Source: Marsupella aquatica (taxonomy: Eukaryota; Marchantiophyta). From it: a DNA stretch of 64,000 bases. The position numbers were made by a program, and so were the translations under genes. The notes under the pieces are model-generated. The model searched no databases, was not told the origin of the DNA, and saw only the letters and a program-made list of their open reading frames with translations. Position 1 is the first letter of the stretch, and each line of letters opens with the position of its first letter. This document shows, piece after piece, positions 36,375-50,200 of the stretch. The stretch lies in NCBI GenBank assembly GCA_973895155.1, contig OZ316892.1, positions 21,638,001 to 21,702,000 on the forward strand, in the 5' to 3' direction.

Positions 36375-39311
36375 TTAAGGGACACTGAAATGGATGGAAT
36401 CAGAGTACAATATTTCAGACATCGCAATTTTAGAGTTCAATTGGCAAATCCTACTGGAAATGAATTTGAAAACATACTGGTCTTCCGGAAACCCCATCCC
36501 GGCGCTCCTCCCTCTCCAGCTTGGACCGTAGCCAGGGTTTAACGAATTGTGGAAAAAAGGACCAGGGCCCTGACAGGATAGTGGCACAAGAGTTTAACTT
36601 CAAGACTTACGGAAGGATGCCACAGGCAGCAGGTCAGATTTCAGTTAGAAAACTTGTTTTAAATCACCTGCTGATAGCCATTGTTGAACTCTCTAGAATT
36701 TCCATGCCGCTGAAGATAGTCTTCATATGTCTGCAGAAGCATGAAAAAATATCAGTGACAACCGACATCAGCATACCAAACCATACCTTTAGAGGGGAGC
36801 TTATCACCGTTAGAATATAGATAGAACTCGTAACGGCTTGTTGATAATGTAATTTCTCCCATCTGACTACAAACTGCAATAAAAACGTACAATACTGCTG
36901 ATGATATCGGCGACAACTTCAAATAGAATATATGAACCTACTTAGCACCTTTATTAATCCCTATCATGTGAAGCCCAAACATTTGATATGCAGGACAGAA
37001 ATTCACCATATTCAACAGGTCCTCCTCCATTGGCACGTCTGCACTGCGGCCTCTGCTCCTGCTGCGTGTCCGATCCCTAATGATGTTTCTTTCCAAGGGT
37101 CTCCGCTCTTGCCTAGGCCTCTTCTCCCTCTCATTGTCTTGTTCCTTGTCCAAACTCCTCTCCGAAGAAGCCGGGTGGGGAGACTGAGACTTCGACCCTC
37201 TATGTTGCTCCAACGAATACGACGAGGCCTCGATTGAGAACCCTCCAGACATCCGACTTAGTGGGCCTGATGATAATGATTCATTATTAACTCCTTGAGG
37301 AACTCGTGACGCATAAGCAGCAGGAAAGGCTGCTCCCTCACTCCGTCTGGCACTAAATTGTTGTCTAAATTGACTCCCATCTGGCAATCCTGGTGATTCC
37401 TTTCGTCTTCGTTTCAGTGAGAAAGAGGTAAGATCTGCCGCAGTAACTTTCCTGCACACATTTCTTTCGGTGTCAGGCACGAAAGTGAGTCTACTGACTT
37501 CTTACGAAACGCAGGTCTTTCAGAAAGTTGCGAGTCTGCGCTGGAATGTTCAGACTTATTCTCACCGTTTGGGCCTCCCTTCCCTGTCTGCACCCTCGTC
37601 TATCAGAGCACAAAGCGCCTGACCAACCTCTTCAGCGAGCTCCTGAAGCAATGAAAAGATTCATCAATGTCGAATATTGCTCCATGGCCCCTAAACTGGA
37701 TATTTATTTTCACAGCCCAGGTTTTGCTAACAATAAACCTTCCGAGGTCCAGTGTTTAAGTAGCCAGGCAAACGAAGATAAAGAAAACTACAGAAAGTCT
37801 CCCAAAATCTTGAGAAATACTTTACCTGGCAATCTCTGCTGATCTTCACAGGCTTGAAGAAGTTTAGGGGATTTTTGAGATGTACAGTCTTTTGAAATGG
37901 CAAATCATAAAGGCGCAGCCAATCAACGCTAAAAGAACCTCCCCACGGATTTGCGCCTTCATTGGCTTCGCTCCAGACATTAGCCCTTCGTCGACCTATT
38001 GGTGAAGTCATTTGTGCATATCCTTGAAAATGGCCACTCATATTTACACTGAATACTAGGAGCACACGATCTGCAGTCTACATAAACCAACAAACGGGGC
38101 TTGAGAACAAGCCAAGTGCAGTAAAGAGTGAAACCAGTACAGTCACATATTGAAAGAGACAGCTTTAAGCACGAAGGGGATGATGAATAGACCTCAAATG
38201 CTTCATTTAGAACAGGTTCATTCATGGCTTGCGTTGCCCAAATTCCATTCTCGACCGACTTCGCTATGTTGTGATGGTTTAAGCTCTTTATGATAAAATA
38301 TTTTGTCTTGTAAACTTTGCTTCCTTTCGACCCAGTGCGGACCAACGATGAACTTGAAGACTGTTTGCGTCTTTCAGTTTCATGGGCTCTCTCTTTCCCA
38401 TCATGCCCTGAATAATATACAGAAGAGATACTATAAGTCAACGTTACAAACATCCGGTTTTAAAAAGACAGACATCCAATGGGAAGACCAAAGATGATCA
38501 AAGTGCGAAATTACGAAAGCCGAAACTAAGGAAGACATGAACTCAACCGCACAACCAACAGGCATATGAGAGGGCAGCTTATAAACTAACTCACACAGCA
38601 CAAGGTATCAAACAATCACACCTAATTAGCCACTTCAAACACGACTCTTGTGAGAGAGCATCCGGCACAAAATGTCTTAAACACACATCATTAACAAACA
38701 GCCACTAACTACCAAATATAATGAGCTTCAGCTTACCCGGATCTCGAGTAGAATGTGAGCGATTCGGATGTTTGGAACGTAAGGTGCTTGTTCCATTTGA
38801 TGTGTTCCGATTAGTCTCTCCGAAGGTCTTTGGTGAACCATCCTGCAGGATTATTATAAGGGAGATGACTGACTAACCAATTCGCGTAACGGTATTTAAT
38901 CTGGCCGTTCTGTTGCCTCTTCAAACTTATCTCCGCCTACCCATGGATATTTGGACTAACATATCCAGCACTGCTTTGATAGCTGCAACTGACTAACTTT
39001 CAAGTATGATATGAAAAAGGACCAAAACTTACATCCTACAATAGTAGCTATCAATAGAATTTGAATCAAACTAATAATTGTTTAATTGTATTCTACTTGG
39101 TCGAACGATGCCCGTGTTTACAAATTCCAATAAAAATGTAAAGAAGACCAGGCTAGTCTCAAAGAGTGTATCAGGGATTATCGTACAAGTCAATTAGACC
39201 ACGCAAACCTAACCCTCTCAGCCTTTTGGTTTGAGAGCGAGCTACCTCAATTGATGTTGGCTTCACGTCATCCTTCTCAGCTGGCTGATTTGCATCATCC
39301 TTCGAGGATGC
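36375..39311 (-). CDS. YTH-domain m6A RNA reader with arginine-serine-rich tail (5' exons not resolved)
   Basis: Exons whose phases all join: 39311-39246, 38842-38737, 38407-38193, 38077-37826, 37642-37566, 37493-37007, 36730-36668, 36569-36478, 36384-36375 (stop TAA). The YTH domain starts with KYFIIKSLNHHNIAKS and IWATQAMNE (38407-38193). It continues in the next exon with RVLLVFSVNMSGHFQGYAQM, VWSEANEGANPWGG, DWLRLYDLPFQKTVHLKNP and FKPVKISRDCQ. It is the DC-type, like YTHDC1 and plant CPSF30-L. The tryptophans of the aromatic cage are present at the expected spots. The domain binds N6-methyladenosine in RNA. After it come a basic and proline region, RDRTRSRSRGRSAD, then MTYEDYLQRHGNSREF and GPGPFFHNS. 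Introns are short (72-170 nt, some longer). More 5' exons must lie upstream of 39311; I could not place the start. The gene looks intact over what is visible. Confidence 0.88.
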
Positions 39312-42300
39312 CTTAAAAATAAGAAAGGATTCAGTTTCAAACCCCCCTCCCACAAGTGCTTGCTTCTCTAACAGCTTCCAAAACAGAAGTAAACTCGCAA
39401 ACACAGTAGCTTTAAACTTAACAAACCATGTCTTACTTTTCATGTTACTTCATGAAAAAGTGAGAACAAACAACAGATTGTAAGCGAAGCGCTTGCAGTC
39501 ACTCAGGTTCACAGACAAAAGCAAACAGTTTATGGTAGAATGATAGCCAACGGCAATATGATTTATATGGCTGCACTAGAAGGGTAGTAAAATCTAGAAG
39601 CACAACGTGTCTCACCATGGGACATCGGATCTGATCATATAAAAACTTCTGTGGTGTAATTAGTGGCTTCAGACTCTCTGCAATGTTTTAATGACCACTT
39701 GCAACATCAGCTTGAATTGAAGTGATACCGTCTGTTAAAGCCTGACAAAAAAATTGACAGAAGTTCATATTAATCGAAGACTCCAGTCTCCACAGCAATC
39801 AAGCGAAGCATCATCCTCTATAGTTCACTTTGGTTGACAAAGCAGGAAGTTTCGTTCGTTAGTAAACAGCAAACAGCAATAATATACCATGAAAATGCCA
39901 TGAAAATGCCATGAAAATGCCATGAAAATGCCATGAAAATGCCAAGTACGGACGTTACATTAAGTAGCAGCTTCCCCTCTTCTGCTCAACAATGCCCCAC
40001 TCCCCAAATTAGAATTGATTTTACTTTGCCAGCCGCATTTCCAATCACTTTTGACCACGAAGAATTTGGCTAGCTCCAATAACAGCAGATTAGGTCACAC
40101 ACGCAAGGATGTCCCTCGTGTTACTTGAATCATCGCAGCTAATAAAAAAGATCGTACAGCTAAACAGCGTTTTCAGACAGGGTAAGATCAATAGTATGAT
40201 TGACACTCAATTGGCTCAGGACATGCAAGTTAAGGGTGATTACGTAGAGAATAAACTAGGACGCCATACCCACATACGCACTACTGTCTGTCGGTGACAA
40301 GGCAATGTGCTGAGCAGATCCATTAGCAGTAACCCAGCAATTAAACAAAATCTGAGTGACAACGACGAATCCTTATCATGGTTCTGCGTGGATGAGAGGA
40401 GTCTTGGTCTCCTGTACGAACAACCACAATCCGAATGTTTACAAACTATTAATCGAGACCACAATTCGAAAAGTTGAGGTGGAATCATTCCACCAAAAAC
40501 CAACTCCGTCATGCACATATATGTTTAGATATAAACCATTAAGCAGTTTCTCACCATAGTGAAGATGACAAACAATAAGAGCATTAATCCATCAAAGAAC
40601 TGTTGAATAGACTACTACAACTGAATATATTCATCTGTAAATTTATAATATACAGTTCCACTGTCTTACTTCCTAACCTTGTTTCTTCTGTCATTGTCTG
40701 TTAGTCATGGAGTGTCATCCTTTGTAAATTTATTGGCCATAATCAATATACACACATCGTAACTTTCTATCGATGATTACAGCCCCGCATTCAAACAATG
40801 CCAAAATTCCCTTTGTTAAAAAAATTATCATGCTTGATAACGTTCGTGATAGACCATGATCAAGCTTTCGTGACCATAATCCTTGATCAGCATTATTTGG
40901 TGTGTCCCCTACCAATTAGGTCAATCATAAACTGCACCTCCGACAAAGTGATAATTGTAGGTCTCATTCCTCCCGTCCCAACCACCCCATGGAGTGGCAC
41001 AGTCCGTAGGCCCCAGATCATTCCATCCTTTGCATTAGCTGGCTCGGAAGTTTTGATATCTGCCAAAGCACAGAGAGAAGAAAACAGACTTCAACACAGT
41101 GAAAAGGCGATCAACAACTTCAGGTTTATTCGTCAATTGCAATGACTCCCCCATAAAGCCGGCTGTATAACCTGTATAGTAGAAGCAAACGAGGGAATAT
41201 GAATCGACACATCAAACGCAATGTCAGCGTCTTCGTCCGTATAGGGGGAGAGAGAACTTTGACTCTCCATGACGGACTTCCAAGGTTTAAGGTCATTAAT
41301 GAGCAGCATTGTCTACATAGAATTTTTGGGCTGTGCTCTAGCGCCGTAATTTCTCCACGCTGTAAACAATCTCTCCGGAATGTCTCTAACCTCCCCCCGC
41401 CCCCTTCAGCTAAAGTTTAACACAGATTTCAAACTTCAAACAGAAGGCGGACTGATTCGCAAACCTCAAAAAATACCTAAGCGCAATAGCCATAGACATC
41501 CTTGCACACTCCCCTCCCAGACACGGAATTCAGACGTATCGCACCTACAAACTTCTCAAGACCGATCAGAGCTGACTTTCAAGAGATTCTCCTTCGGCCA
41601 AACTATTATAATGCAACTGGAGAATCGAAATCCTTATCCTTGCCATGCGGATTGCCAATTCGCACGACCAATTGAATCAACTAAGCCACGGCAAAGGACT
41701 GGAATTATATCAAAAGTCCACCTGATATAACAACCAGCTCCACAGAAATCCTTCACACTGTCCCATAATCTCCACAGGGAGCCTTAAGACTGCATCGCAT
41801 TATCACATGTTCCCGCCTCAGAACAAGAAAGAGATAACCCTAAACCCTGCCCTGATATTTCCACGTGACCCTTCTCGAATTTGTGGCAGAGAATTTTCTG
41901 ATTTTGTGGGGAATTCTCCCTAGCTACAATTCTAAGTTCGGTTCCGTCTGGTTCGATGAGCAGCCACATTCAATTCACGCTTTTCGGCCACATTAGGAAG
42001 TGCTCTGACGATCAACCTTCACAACGAGGTGAGCAAAATCGAGAGCGAGAAAGAGAGAAAAACTTCTGTGCTGGACACTTACAAGCGATTCTTACACCCG
42101 TTCGCTTTCGAGGAACAGCACGGGGGCGCGCACATGCACAATGCGGTGTCGACAATTTACATGTGAATCGGTGGTTGGATAAAGACGGACCTCTTTGCCG
42201 TGTCTTCGTCTTTCCTCCATCCCTTCTTTCTCCTTCTTTCTTCCTCTTTCTTCCTTTCTTCTCGTTAAGACTCACTGTGCTCACACTCCAATAAATGCAG

Positions 42301-42330
42301 GGATGCCTTTAGAGCAGGGGAAGTAACAAC
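39312..42330 (-). other. Probable 5' part of the YTH gene (introns, unresolved exons, leader)
   Basis: No exon can be named with confidence. Positions 41990-42290 read, on the minus strand, as a purine-rich leader (GAGAAAGAAGG runs), typical of a plant 5' UTR next to a promoter. This supports a transcription start of the YTH gene near 42.2-42.3 kb. Confidence 0.4.
39887..39941 (+). repeat. 11-bp minisatellite, five units
   Basis: Five perfect copies of CCATGAAAATG, in the probable intron region of the YTH gene. Confidence 0.97.
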
Positions 42331-42339
42331 CTGGTAATT

Positions 42340-43255
42340 TCCACGTGTAGGGTAACCTGTGTGGCCTAGAGGGAGCTATGGGCTCTTAGGCCTGAGGGGG
42401 GGAAAAAGACATGTCAAAGCACAATTGTACCTGAGTTACTTCTCAGGACATAAAATGCACTTACTACCTGGACAAAATCATTATGGGTTACCAAAATATG
42501 TCCCCCCTATAAGGGTGGAACATCAAAAATAAATAAAGCTGTAACCAAAGTGTTACTGGAGAACCTTGACACACCCTAATAGGGCATGTCAAAATAGCGC
42601 CATAAAGGAGGTACGGGCAGGGACATAATACCCCGCATAATACCCTTTTATGGCCAGGACAGAACTCCTTACTGGTTACCTAAATGCACAACCTGCCCAA
42701 GAATCTTATGTCTGAAAAAATTGCAACCATGAGACTTGTTTTATGGCTGTAATTTGATACGCCCTCTAGTGTACTTGTGTACTTGTGTAGGGTAACCTAT
42801 GGCCTGGAAGGGGTTATGGGCTGTTACACCCAAGGGTGGTGAGCCTGAGGGAGTTACGGCCATGGCCCTGGTAACTTATGGCCTGGAGGAGGTTTCTATT
42901 AATTATGGATTAACTCTATCATCTGAGTGATTACATTAGTAATTTGATTGATATTGGTTATAAGAATATGAAGAAGGGGGGCACTGGGGAGTTATGGACT
43001 GTTAGTCCACAGGGTAGTGAGGGTGTGGGGGCTTCAGCCATGGGTTCAAAAGGATAGCCCTACACACTTTTTTTCACATAAGATTTTTTGAAACTTTGAG
43101 ACTCTATGAGAATGGCTGGGGACTATGAAACTTGAAGCCCTCCGGCCAGGGGGTTACAGCTGGGGACTTCCCTTGAACTACAAGGAAAAAGCGAGGAGGG
43201 GGCTATGTACATAGTAAGGTTTTGTTTACAGTGCCATGTGGGATATAATGCCCCA
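42340..43255. other. Repetitive non-coding sequence flanking MULE B
   Basis: A phrase near 42349-42400 (GGGTAACCTGTGTGGCC, AGCTATGGGCTCTTAGG) recurs diverged at 42789-42840 (GGGTAACCTATGGCC, GGTTATGGGCTGTTAC) and more weakly near 42990. A duplicated element of unknown type is likely. I see no gene. Confidence 0.5.
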
Positions 43256-43264
43256 AAAAATGAG
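43256..43264. repeat. Left target-site duplication of MULE B
   Basis: AAAAATGAG, repeated at 59653-59661 outside the right terminus. Confidence 0.75.
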
Positions 43265-46200
43265 GGGTATAATAGCGGTGACAGGAAACAGGTAACAGAA
43301 TTCCTGTTATCAGGTAACTCTTAACTGGTAACAGGAAAGTCTTATGGTAAAAGTGTACTTTTTGGCTAAGTTTGCCAAAAATTAACGTCATTTTCCACCA
43401 CATCATCAAGTTGAATGTCTTCTTAGTGCCAAATGTGACGCAGTCAGATATAAGCCAAGGGTGTGGTCACAGCTGCAAAGAGAGGTTCCAAACCGAGTGT
43501 CCATCTGTTCTACATGAATAATGTCGTCATAGAATATCCCCGCTATTTAGATACAGCATCATTTCAGAACAGTCCAGTTCAGAAAGCGCAGTTCGGCCTA
43601 CGAGAAGGAAAAATAAAATCCATGCAGGGATGGAGTAATTTATGGTGGGACCCACCCTAAATCCAGTTATAGGCTTAGACAACCGATCGGCGAAGAAGGG
43701 TTCTGGCATTTTCAATATTGGAGCTAGACAGAGTGTGAAAACTAGCGCCAGGCGCTAACAAAGCTTTAACAGGGACAAAAGTTTAAGTTAAGGGACAACA
43801 ACATGACAATAACCAGATAAAATTCAAAATTTAACAATATTAATGTTCTGGAACCAGCGCCAGGCGCTCACCAAAAGCAAGAAAAAACCAGTGTAATATC
43901 CGTTGACTACAGACAAAAAGCATAGTATCCGTTACGAAAAACGACAGTCTCTAGAATGTCGTGTTACTCTACAAACCATTCGCGTTCTGCCTATCTAGCA
44001 CGAGTCTGACTTCCGCAACTGTGAAAATGGGCTGGCTACACAGGGCAGACTCCTCTACATGAAACTTGAAGACATTTATAAACACCCAATACAAATGTTT
44101 ACAAGGCATATATGGCTTGCCGCGAGAATGACGACGGAAGAAATCCTCACAAGAACAGGTTGGGAAGACGCAAATTTGGACAAAGTAAGTGTTCGGGGAT
44201 CGAAGGTTCTCGTGGGTCCAGATTTTGAATTGCTTCCCAAATGCAATTCCAATACCCACATCCCACTCGCCATCCAGAGCCATAGCTTCTTTCCGAGCCG
44301 ACTCCATTCGTGTACTGTGAGCAAAAATTAGATTTGATCGATGTCTGGAGTTTCTCCCATTCCTGGTCTGAAGGCGTACGTTGGGGTTGGCGAAATTGAT
44401 TCTTTCAGGAAATGCATTTACATTAATTCTCAAGTCGAATGGAACAGGTGCATCTCGAGACGTCATAGCTGTTTGGACCATCGAGACTCCCTGTGCTTCA
44501 AGGAACTCTACCTCGGCAGGTGACAGGTTGGTCCCTTTCACAACTGGCAAGATATCCGGAACAGGAGGAAGGCGTTCAACACCACGACACGGATGGCTCT
44601 TGTAGCATGTTTTGTTTGGGTAGAACCATATCATTTCTGCAATGGGTGTGCCTCTGAAAATTCGATGTCCGCTGACAACAATGCCGACAACACCTGCTGC
44701 CAAATGGAACCCGACTTTTTTGACACAATTTCGACACTCATCCCTCTCAGAATTTCCATGCAAAGTCCCATTGCACTGAGGCCCTGCCCCATATTTGGCC
44801 GTCCACCGCAAATGCCAGGTCCCTCTAGGAACGTCCATTTCCAAAGGAGTTGACTCTGTCGGCAAACGTTGAAGAACAGCCGGAGCACTGAGTGGGGGTT
44901 GCGATGGTGTTGCTGTTCCTCTGGCTTCAGGGGTGTTCGCAAGGGAATCACTTCCATTCGTTGAAGTGTCGCTCCCGCCGAGGTCGACTATGGGATCTAT
45001 TACATTTGCGGGAAAGGAAGTGAAGGCGGTGTTGTTGAGATTCTTCCGTTTGAACCCTTGAGTATTTGGTGTAGTGATGAGAATGGTGTCATGCCGATGG
45101 GAGTCTTGTGGCGAGACAATCCCAGTTGCAAGTCCCTTCCTCTTAACCGACTTTGTGACAATATCTCCATTCAGAGGAGAGCTCCTATCCAGATCCAAAT
45201 CAGCAGCGTTGGAAAGAATCATGTTGGTTGCTTCTTCAAATAACTTGGGTGAACCAGATTGGTCTGCGGATCGAAATGCTAATTCCCAGATAGTTGGCCC
45301 CTTCCCTCTATTGAGTCCCTTCCGATATGTGCTGTAACCCGCAACTTGTGACAGAGCTCAATTTTGATCAACTTTGCATGCTTCAAAGAGACCCACCATT
45401 TTTTTGGTAGCCCATGCTTTCATGGAGGCGTGCCTTGACTCTGACCCGGTACAGTTTGGAATGAGCGCACCTTCTTCTGCACTTTTGCTCTGAAATCAAA
45501 TCCGTCCAGACAAAATTTACTTCTTTTGTATAAGCAGCGCCAAGCGCTAGCAATGAGTAGGAGATAATAAAAGAAGGTTTATCGGTACAAGTTTTTTTTT
45601 TGGTAATGTTTGAAGGTTTTCTGAGTGAAAAGTAAAGAAGCACCTGGCGCTAGTATAAACACACTGAGGTTTGACTAATAAAAGCATCAGGAAAACTTAC
45701 CACACAAATGAAATTCCCCCACTGACGCCATCGAACAACCCACCAAGATATCCAACTCTGCAACATCATCAGCTTTCCTAGGACACAATTTCCTACTTGC
45801 CACCACAACACGATTTCCCTCAAAACTTGATACGCCGCAACAAACGTTGGAGCATTCCGCAGTTTCTCCCATAGTTGCCGATGTTCTGGTTGCTTACCCT
45901 CCAGAACTCCTTCTGTAGAGTGTCGATGGAAAGACTGGTAAAAGTGAAATGCATCAGAGCGTTCACGTTTAGGGTCTGGGTGCCCTCCAAAAAAGACATT
46001 GCGAACGGCAATCCATCCAGCTTGAGCATTGTCAACCATAAAACCTTGAATGACAACGTCCTATAACCCATTTTCCTTACCAACCTCAATCATAATTCTC
46101 CACGCTTTCTCAAAGGACTTCGTGTCTTCAACTTTTAGTTCGCATGTGAAGATTGTACAAAGAGCTTGGAAGTTGTGATCGTAAACGTGTGCATTGAAAG

Positions 46201-47287
46201 TAAACCAGTCGGTTGTCACTCACTTCATCACATCAAAACTCACCCAAGCTCCTTCCAATCTTCCGTCGGGTTGCATCTGCCGGAGAAGATCTACACCAGA
46301 TCCATGACCCTTGACTGTCATTTTGAATATATGGGGCCTATCTGCTACACAACCCTGACCCGGCAGGATGTACCTTTGGAGGAAAGAAATGTTATTTGAC
46401 CTTTGCATCCGAGCTAGGAAATCTAACTCACCACTACCAGCCTGGTCCATTCGAACGCTTCGACAAAGCGATGCAAATTTCTAAGGGGTAGACTATACCA
46501 TGAGAGACTTCCAAATCTTCGTTTCTTCAATATCTACTATGTCGTCGACATTTTCGCAAAGAGCTTTCACGAGCGAATCGGTTGCGGAATTCAAAATACC
46601 AGTCGGCTTTGCTAGAGGATTGGCTTCATGATTTCTTCTTATCAAATCCTCAGCTATCTTCTTAGCGCTCCTCGTAAAAACTTTCCTACTCGGGTGGTTA
46701 TGCTCACCTATATGAACTGCGAGCTGAGACATGTGACTACAGGTCTCTGTATCAAGAAGGACTTGAGGGTACATATAAAACAAGCGAGCAGGGCAAGACT
46801 TCACACAGAAAGGAATCTACTCACAATAGTGACAGACTACACCACCCTCTTCAATCAACGAACCTACCATGTGCTGGCCACTGAGTTTAGGAGCACCATG
46901 CCAGGCCTTTGCATTGCATCTCTTCTTTCGTTGAAAGTACTCACAGGACTTGTTCCTGCACTCAATGAACCCGGTACACATAACCTTACCAAATTCCCAA
47001 TGTTTCTTTGGATGCACGTTCGCAGTTGTTGGAAAAATTCGGTTCAAAATGTAACAATCTTTGGCACGGTCCATGTCACGAAGTCTAGGTCCCTTGGAGA
47101 GCGTTCCCTCAATGGGAGGCAGTTCAAATACAACATTTCCGTTGTACTTGTCTGGCAAACAAGGAACTTGCTCATGCCGGAAGTCCCCTGCCGAGATAAA
47201 TCTTGACAGTTCAATATGTCCCGTGGCCTTGAGTAAGGCGTCCATTGCACTCCTCCAATAGACTTTATGACCAACTTCGGAGGTAGC

Positions 47288-50200
47288 TGTGATGCCTAGC
47301 CAGGAATCACTGGGCTAGTTTAAGGGGAAAAGGGAAGTGTACCCTAGAAACACCTTAGTATAGTTACATAAATAAGGAAAATATAAACAATTAAGGGTGA
47401 CTATGGAACTCGAGCCGAGGCCGGAAGTAAGGACGCCAGGGGAGAGAATACGATTAGGGTTAGGGCACGCTAAGTGCCGGCGGCCAGGGGTAACCAACGG
47501 GAGGGAGAACCTTAGGAGGAGAGGGGTAAGGACCACTCGCGGGGAGTAGTGGCTCATTTCCAAGCACGCACTAGGCAGGCGACTACGGGAGGCCAACTAC
47601 TGTCAACTGCTTAGGCAAGCGCTCAGGGTGGGAACAGATACCGACTATCAACTCGAGAAGGGTATGAGCAACGTCAATCAAGCGGCACATTTTTGGGGAT
47701 GCCTGTTCGAACGGGCAACTGAGTACATTGGGACTTACGAGGACGAAGAATCGGAGAGAGCAGCTCGAGAATGGCAGGAGCTTGCCCGATTGTGGAGTTG
47801 CAGAAAGCTGCTTTCTTAGGAGGGGAACTCATCAAGGCTGAATTCCTGTGGACGCCTACTGGCAACGAGCTAGATGACCTGTTGTTTTGTGAAGATAGAG
47901 TCGTCGGCATCCGAGAAGCCATCAAACGCTGCAACAACATACACTGGGAGTTGAAGGGTAGCACGGAGGGGTGGACAAAGGCAACCGTGCTAGGAGAGAC
48001 ATCCACGGGAGCAGAGATGAAGAGGAAGGGGAACAACAATGAAGAGGCCACCCCGGCAAAAAGAACAAGGTCGGCGGCACCAAAGAAGCCAGCAGAACAG
48101 CAGAGCAGGAGGCAGAGAGAAGCCGAGGAGGAGGAGGTCGACCCCATCAATGTCATTCCAACAAACGATGACACCTGGAAAGGCTGGGCGGCGACCCTAC
48201 CGAAGGAAGTGCAATTACACTTTGCACGGGAGGAGGATGCATGCTTTACAGCTATGCAGACCAAGAAGTACCAAGGCTTCATGGCCGGATCCGGCTTGGA
48301 AGCCTTCGTAAGATTACCATGGCTGAAGCCGGAGGTGCCGGACTCAGACTTGTTAGAATTCGTGGAATCATGGGAGTTCGAGACCAATTCCACAAGGGTG
48401 TATGGGAAGGAATTCTATCTCACTCCCCGGGTGATTGCTGAAGTGTTTGGCTTGCCGATGGGTAATAAGACCAAGGTTGATACTAGGAAGACCTTACCTG
48501 ACAAGGAGTTTTGGTCGTTCCCAGGACCATCAACAAGGAATGGCTTCTTCCGGAACACCTACACCAACCCGCACATCAGAGAGATGATCGATTTCTTGCG
48601 GGTAACCACGCATTGTAACTTGCCGAGGGCAGAGATCGGCAAGGCTCAGGTCTACCTGGCAGAAAGGCCAGACCCAAGCCGGGATTACAATGGGTACCTC
48701 CTCAACCAACTGAAGAAGATCTTGAAGGAGGAACAGCAGGTGATCGGCGTGGGAAGCATGTCCCGGCTTGGCTATCACATGCCACTGTTGTGCCGGTATG
48801 CCAGAAGTCAAATCTTTGCCCCAGTACTTCCTCTATCGGCAAGAGCACCGGAGGAGGTCTCGAAGCAGACGCCGGCAACGGAGAAACCCAACCCGCCCGA
48901 CAGTCCTACAATCGAGCAGGTGTTTAGGCCAAGGACGGAGGACTTGCCGATGCAGCAACCAGGCATGCAGAATCTGCTGAAATTGCTGGAGAAGGAAAAG
49001 AGAACGGCAACGGCAACGGCAACGGCACCAATGCAGGACACTGCTCTAGAGGTGGGCCTAAGCCGGCTTACAAGGGAAAACCCCTTTACTGGGGTCAAGG
49101 AGAGAAGGAGGCCGGAACACGAGCCGGGAGTCCGGATGTATGTCGGAGCCTCAAGTCCCGAAGCCGAGGAAAAGCAGGCCGTAGCTCCCGGCCACGACAA
49201 GGAGAACAAGAGATCAACACGGAAGCCGGAGGAGGAACCAAGACCGGTGAGAAGTGAAGCCGTGTTCACAACAAAACCAGGAGAACAGCGGGAGAAGCCG
49301 GTAGTCCAAGCCGAGGAGGAGGCGGTAGAGGACTACAGCAATGATGACTCCGGCTACGGGTCGGATCATCATGTTCCACGAGTAAGGACCTGTGGCTGGT
49401 TCATCCCCACGCTCCCAAGAGTAGTTTGAGGAGACCCGAGCCAGCAGAGCAGCCCCGAGTCTCCCCCACCAGATGTCGCTCCCCCGAGCTTTGACGGCAT
49501 AAAACAAACGGCGCAGGAATTTCAGGAGCAAATCAGGGAGGAAGAGGAGGCAGCCCTGGCTAGGGAAAAGGATTTACCAGGAGGAGAATGGCCAGAGGAC
49601 ATCAGGCGGCTTGCAGAAAAACGAAGCATCCCTCCAGCCACAATAGAAGGAATCCGCAAGGCGGCTTGGGAGCACAAGCCACGGTGGATGATGCCGATGA
49701 CTTCTACTTCCTCCACCTATGCTAAAAATAGAGCCATGGAGTACGGGGAAATGTGTGGAGAGCTGGCGCTCAGCATCTTTGGGGAAGAGTTGGAGCAAGG
49801 ACCCTTTTTTCAGAGGGAGATGTTGGAGAAGCACCAATTAGAAGAAGCAGTGGCTTTGGAAAGAACCAAGAAGGACGAGGTCATCCGTCGGCTCAAGGCA
49901 AGGGAAGCTGAAATCAAAGACCTGAGGGCGGCCAAGAAAGCCCAAGATGAGCTACGGATTAAGCGGCATGAGCTAAATATCATGCAGGGCCAATTGGATA
50001 CCGCACAGTCTGATAATCGGATTATCGAGAATAAATTGACTCGAACCCAAGAAGAGTTGGCCGATGCGATCAAGGAGCGGGAGAAGTGGAAGCGAGAGCT
50101 GAGGGATGCAGAGGAGGCCCACATAACAGCCAACAACCGGGCCAGGGCGGAGACCCAGAGAAGGGAAAGGGCATTGAAGGAGGAGCTCGAGGTTATCCGC

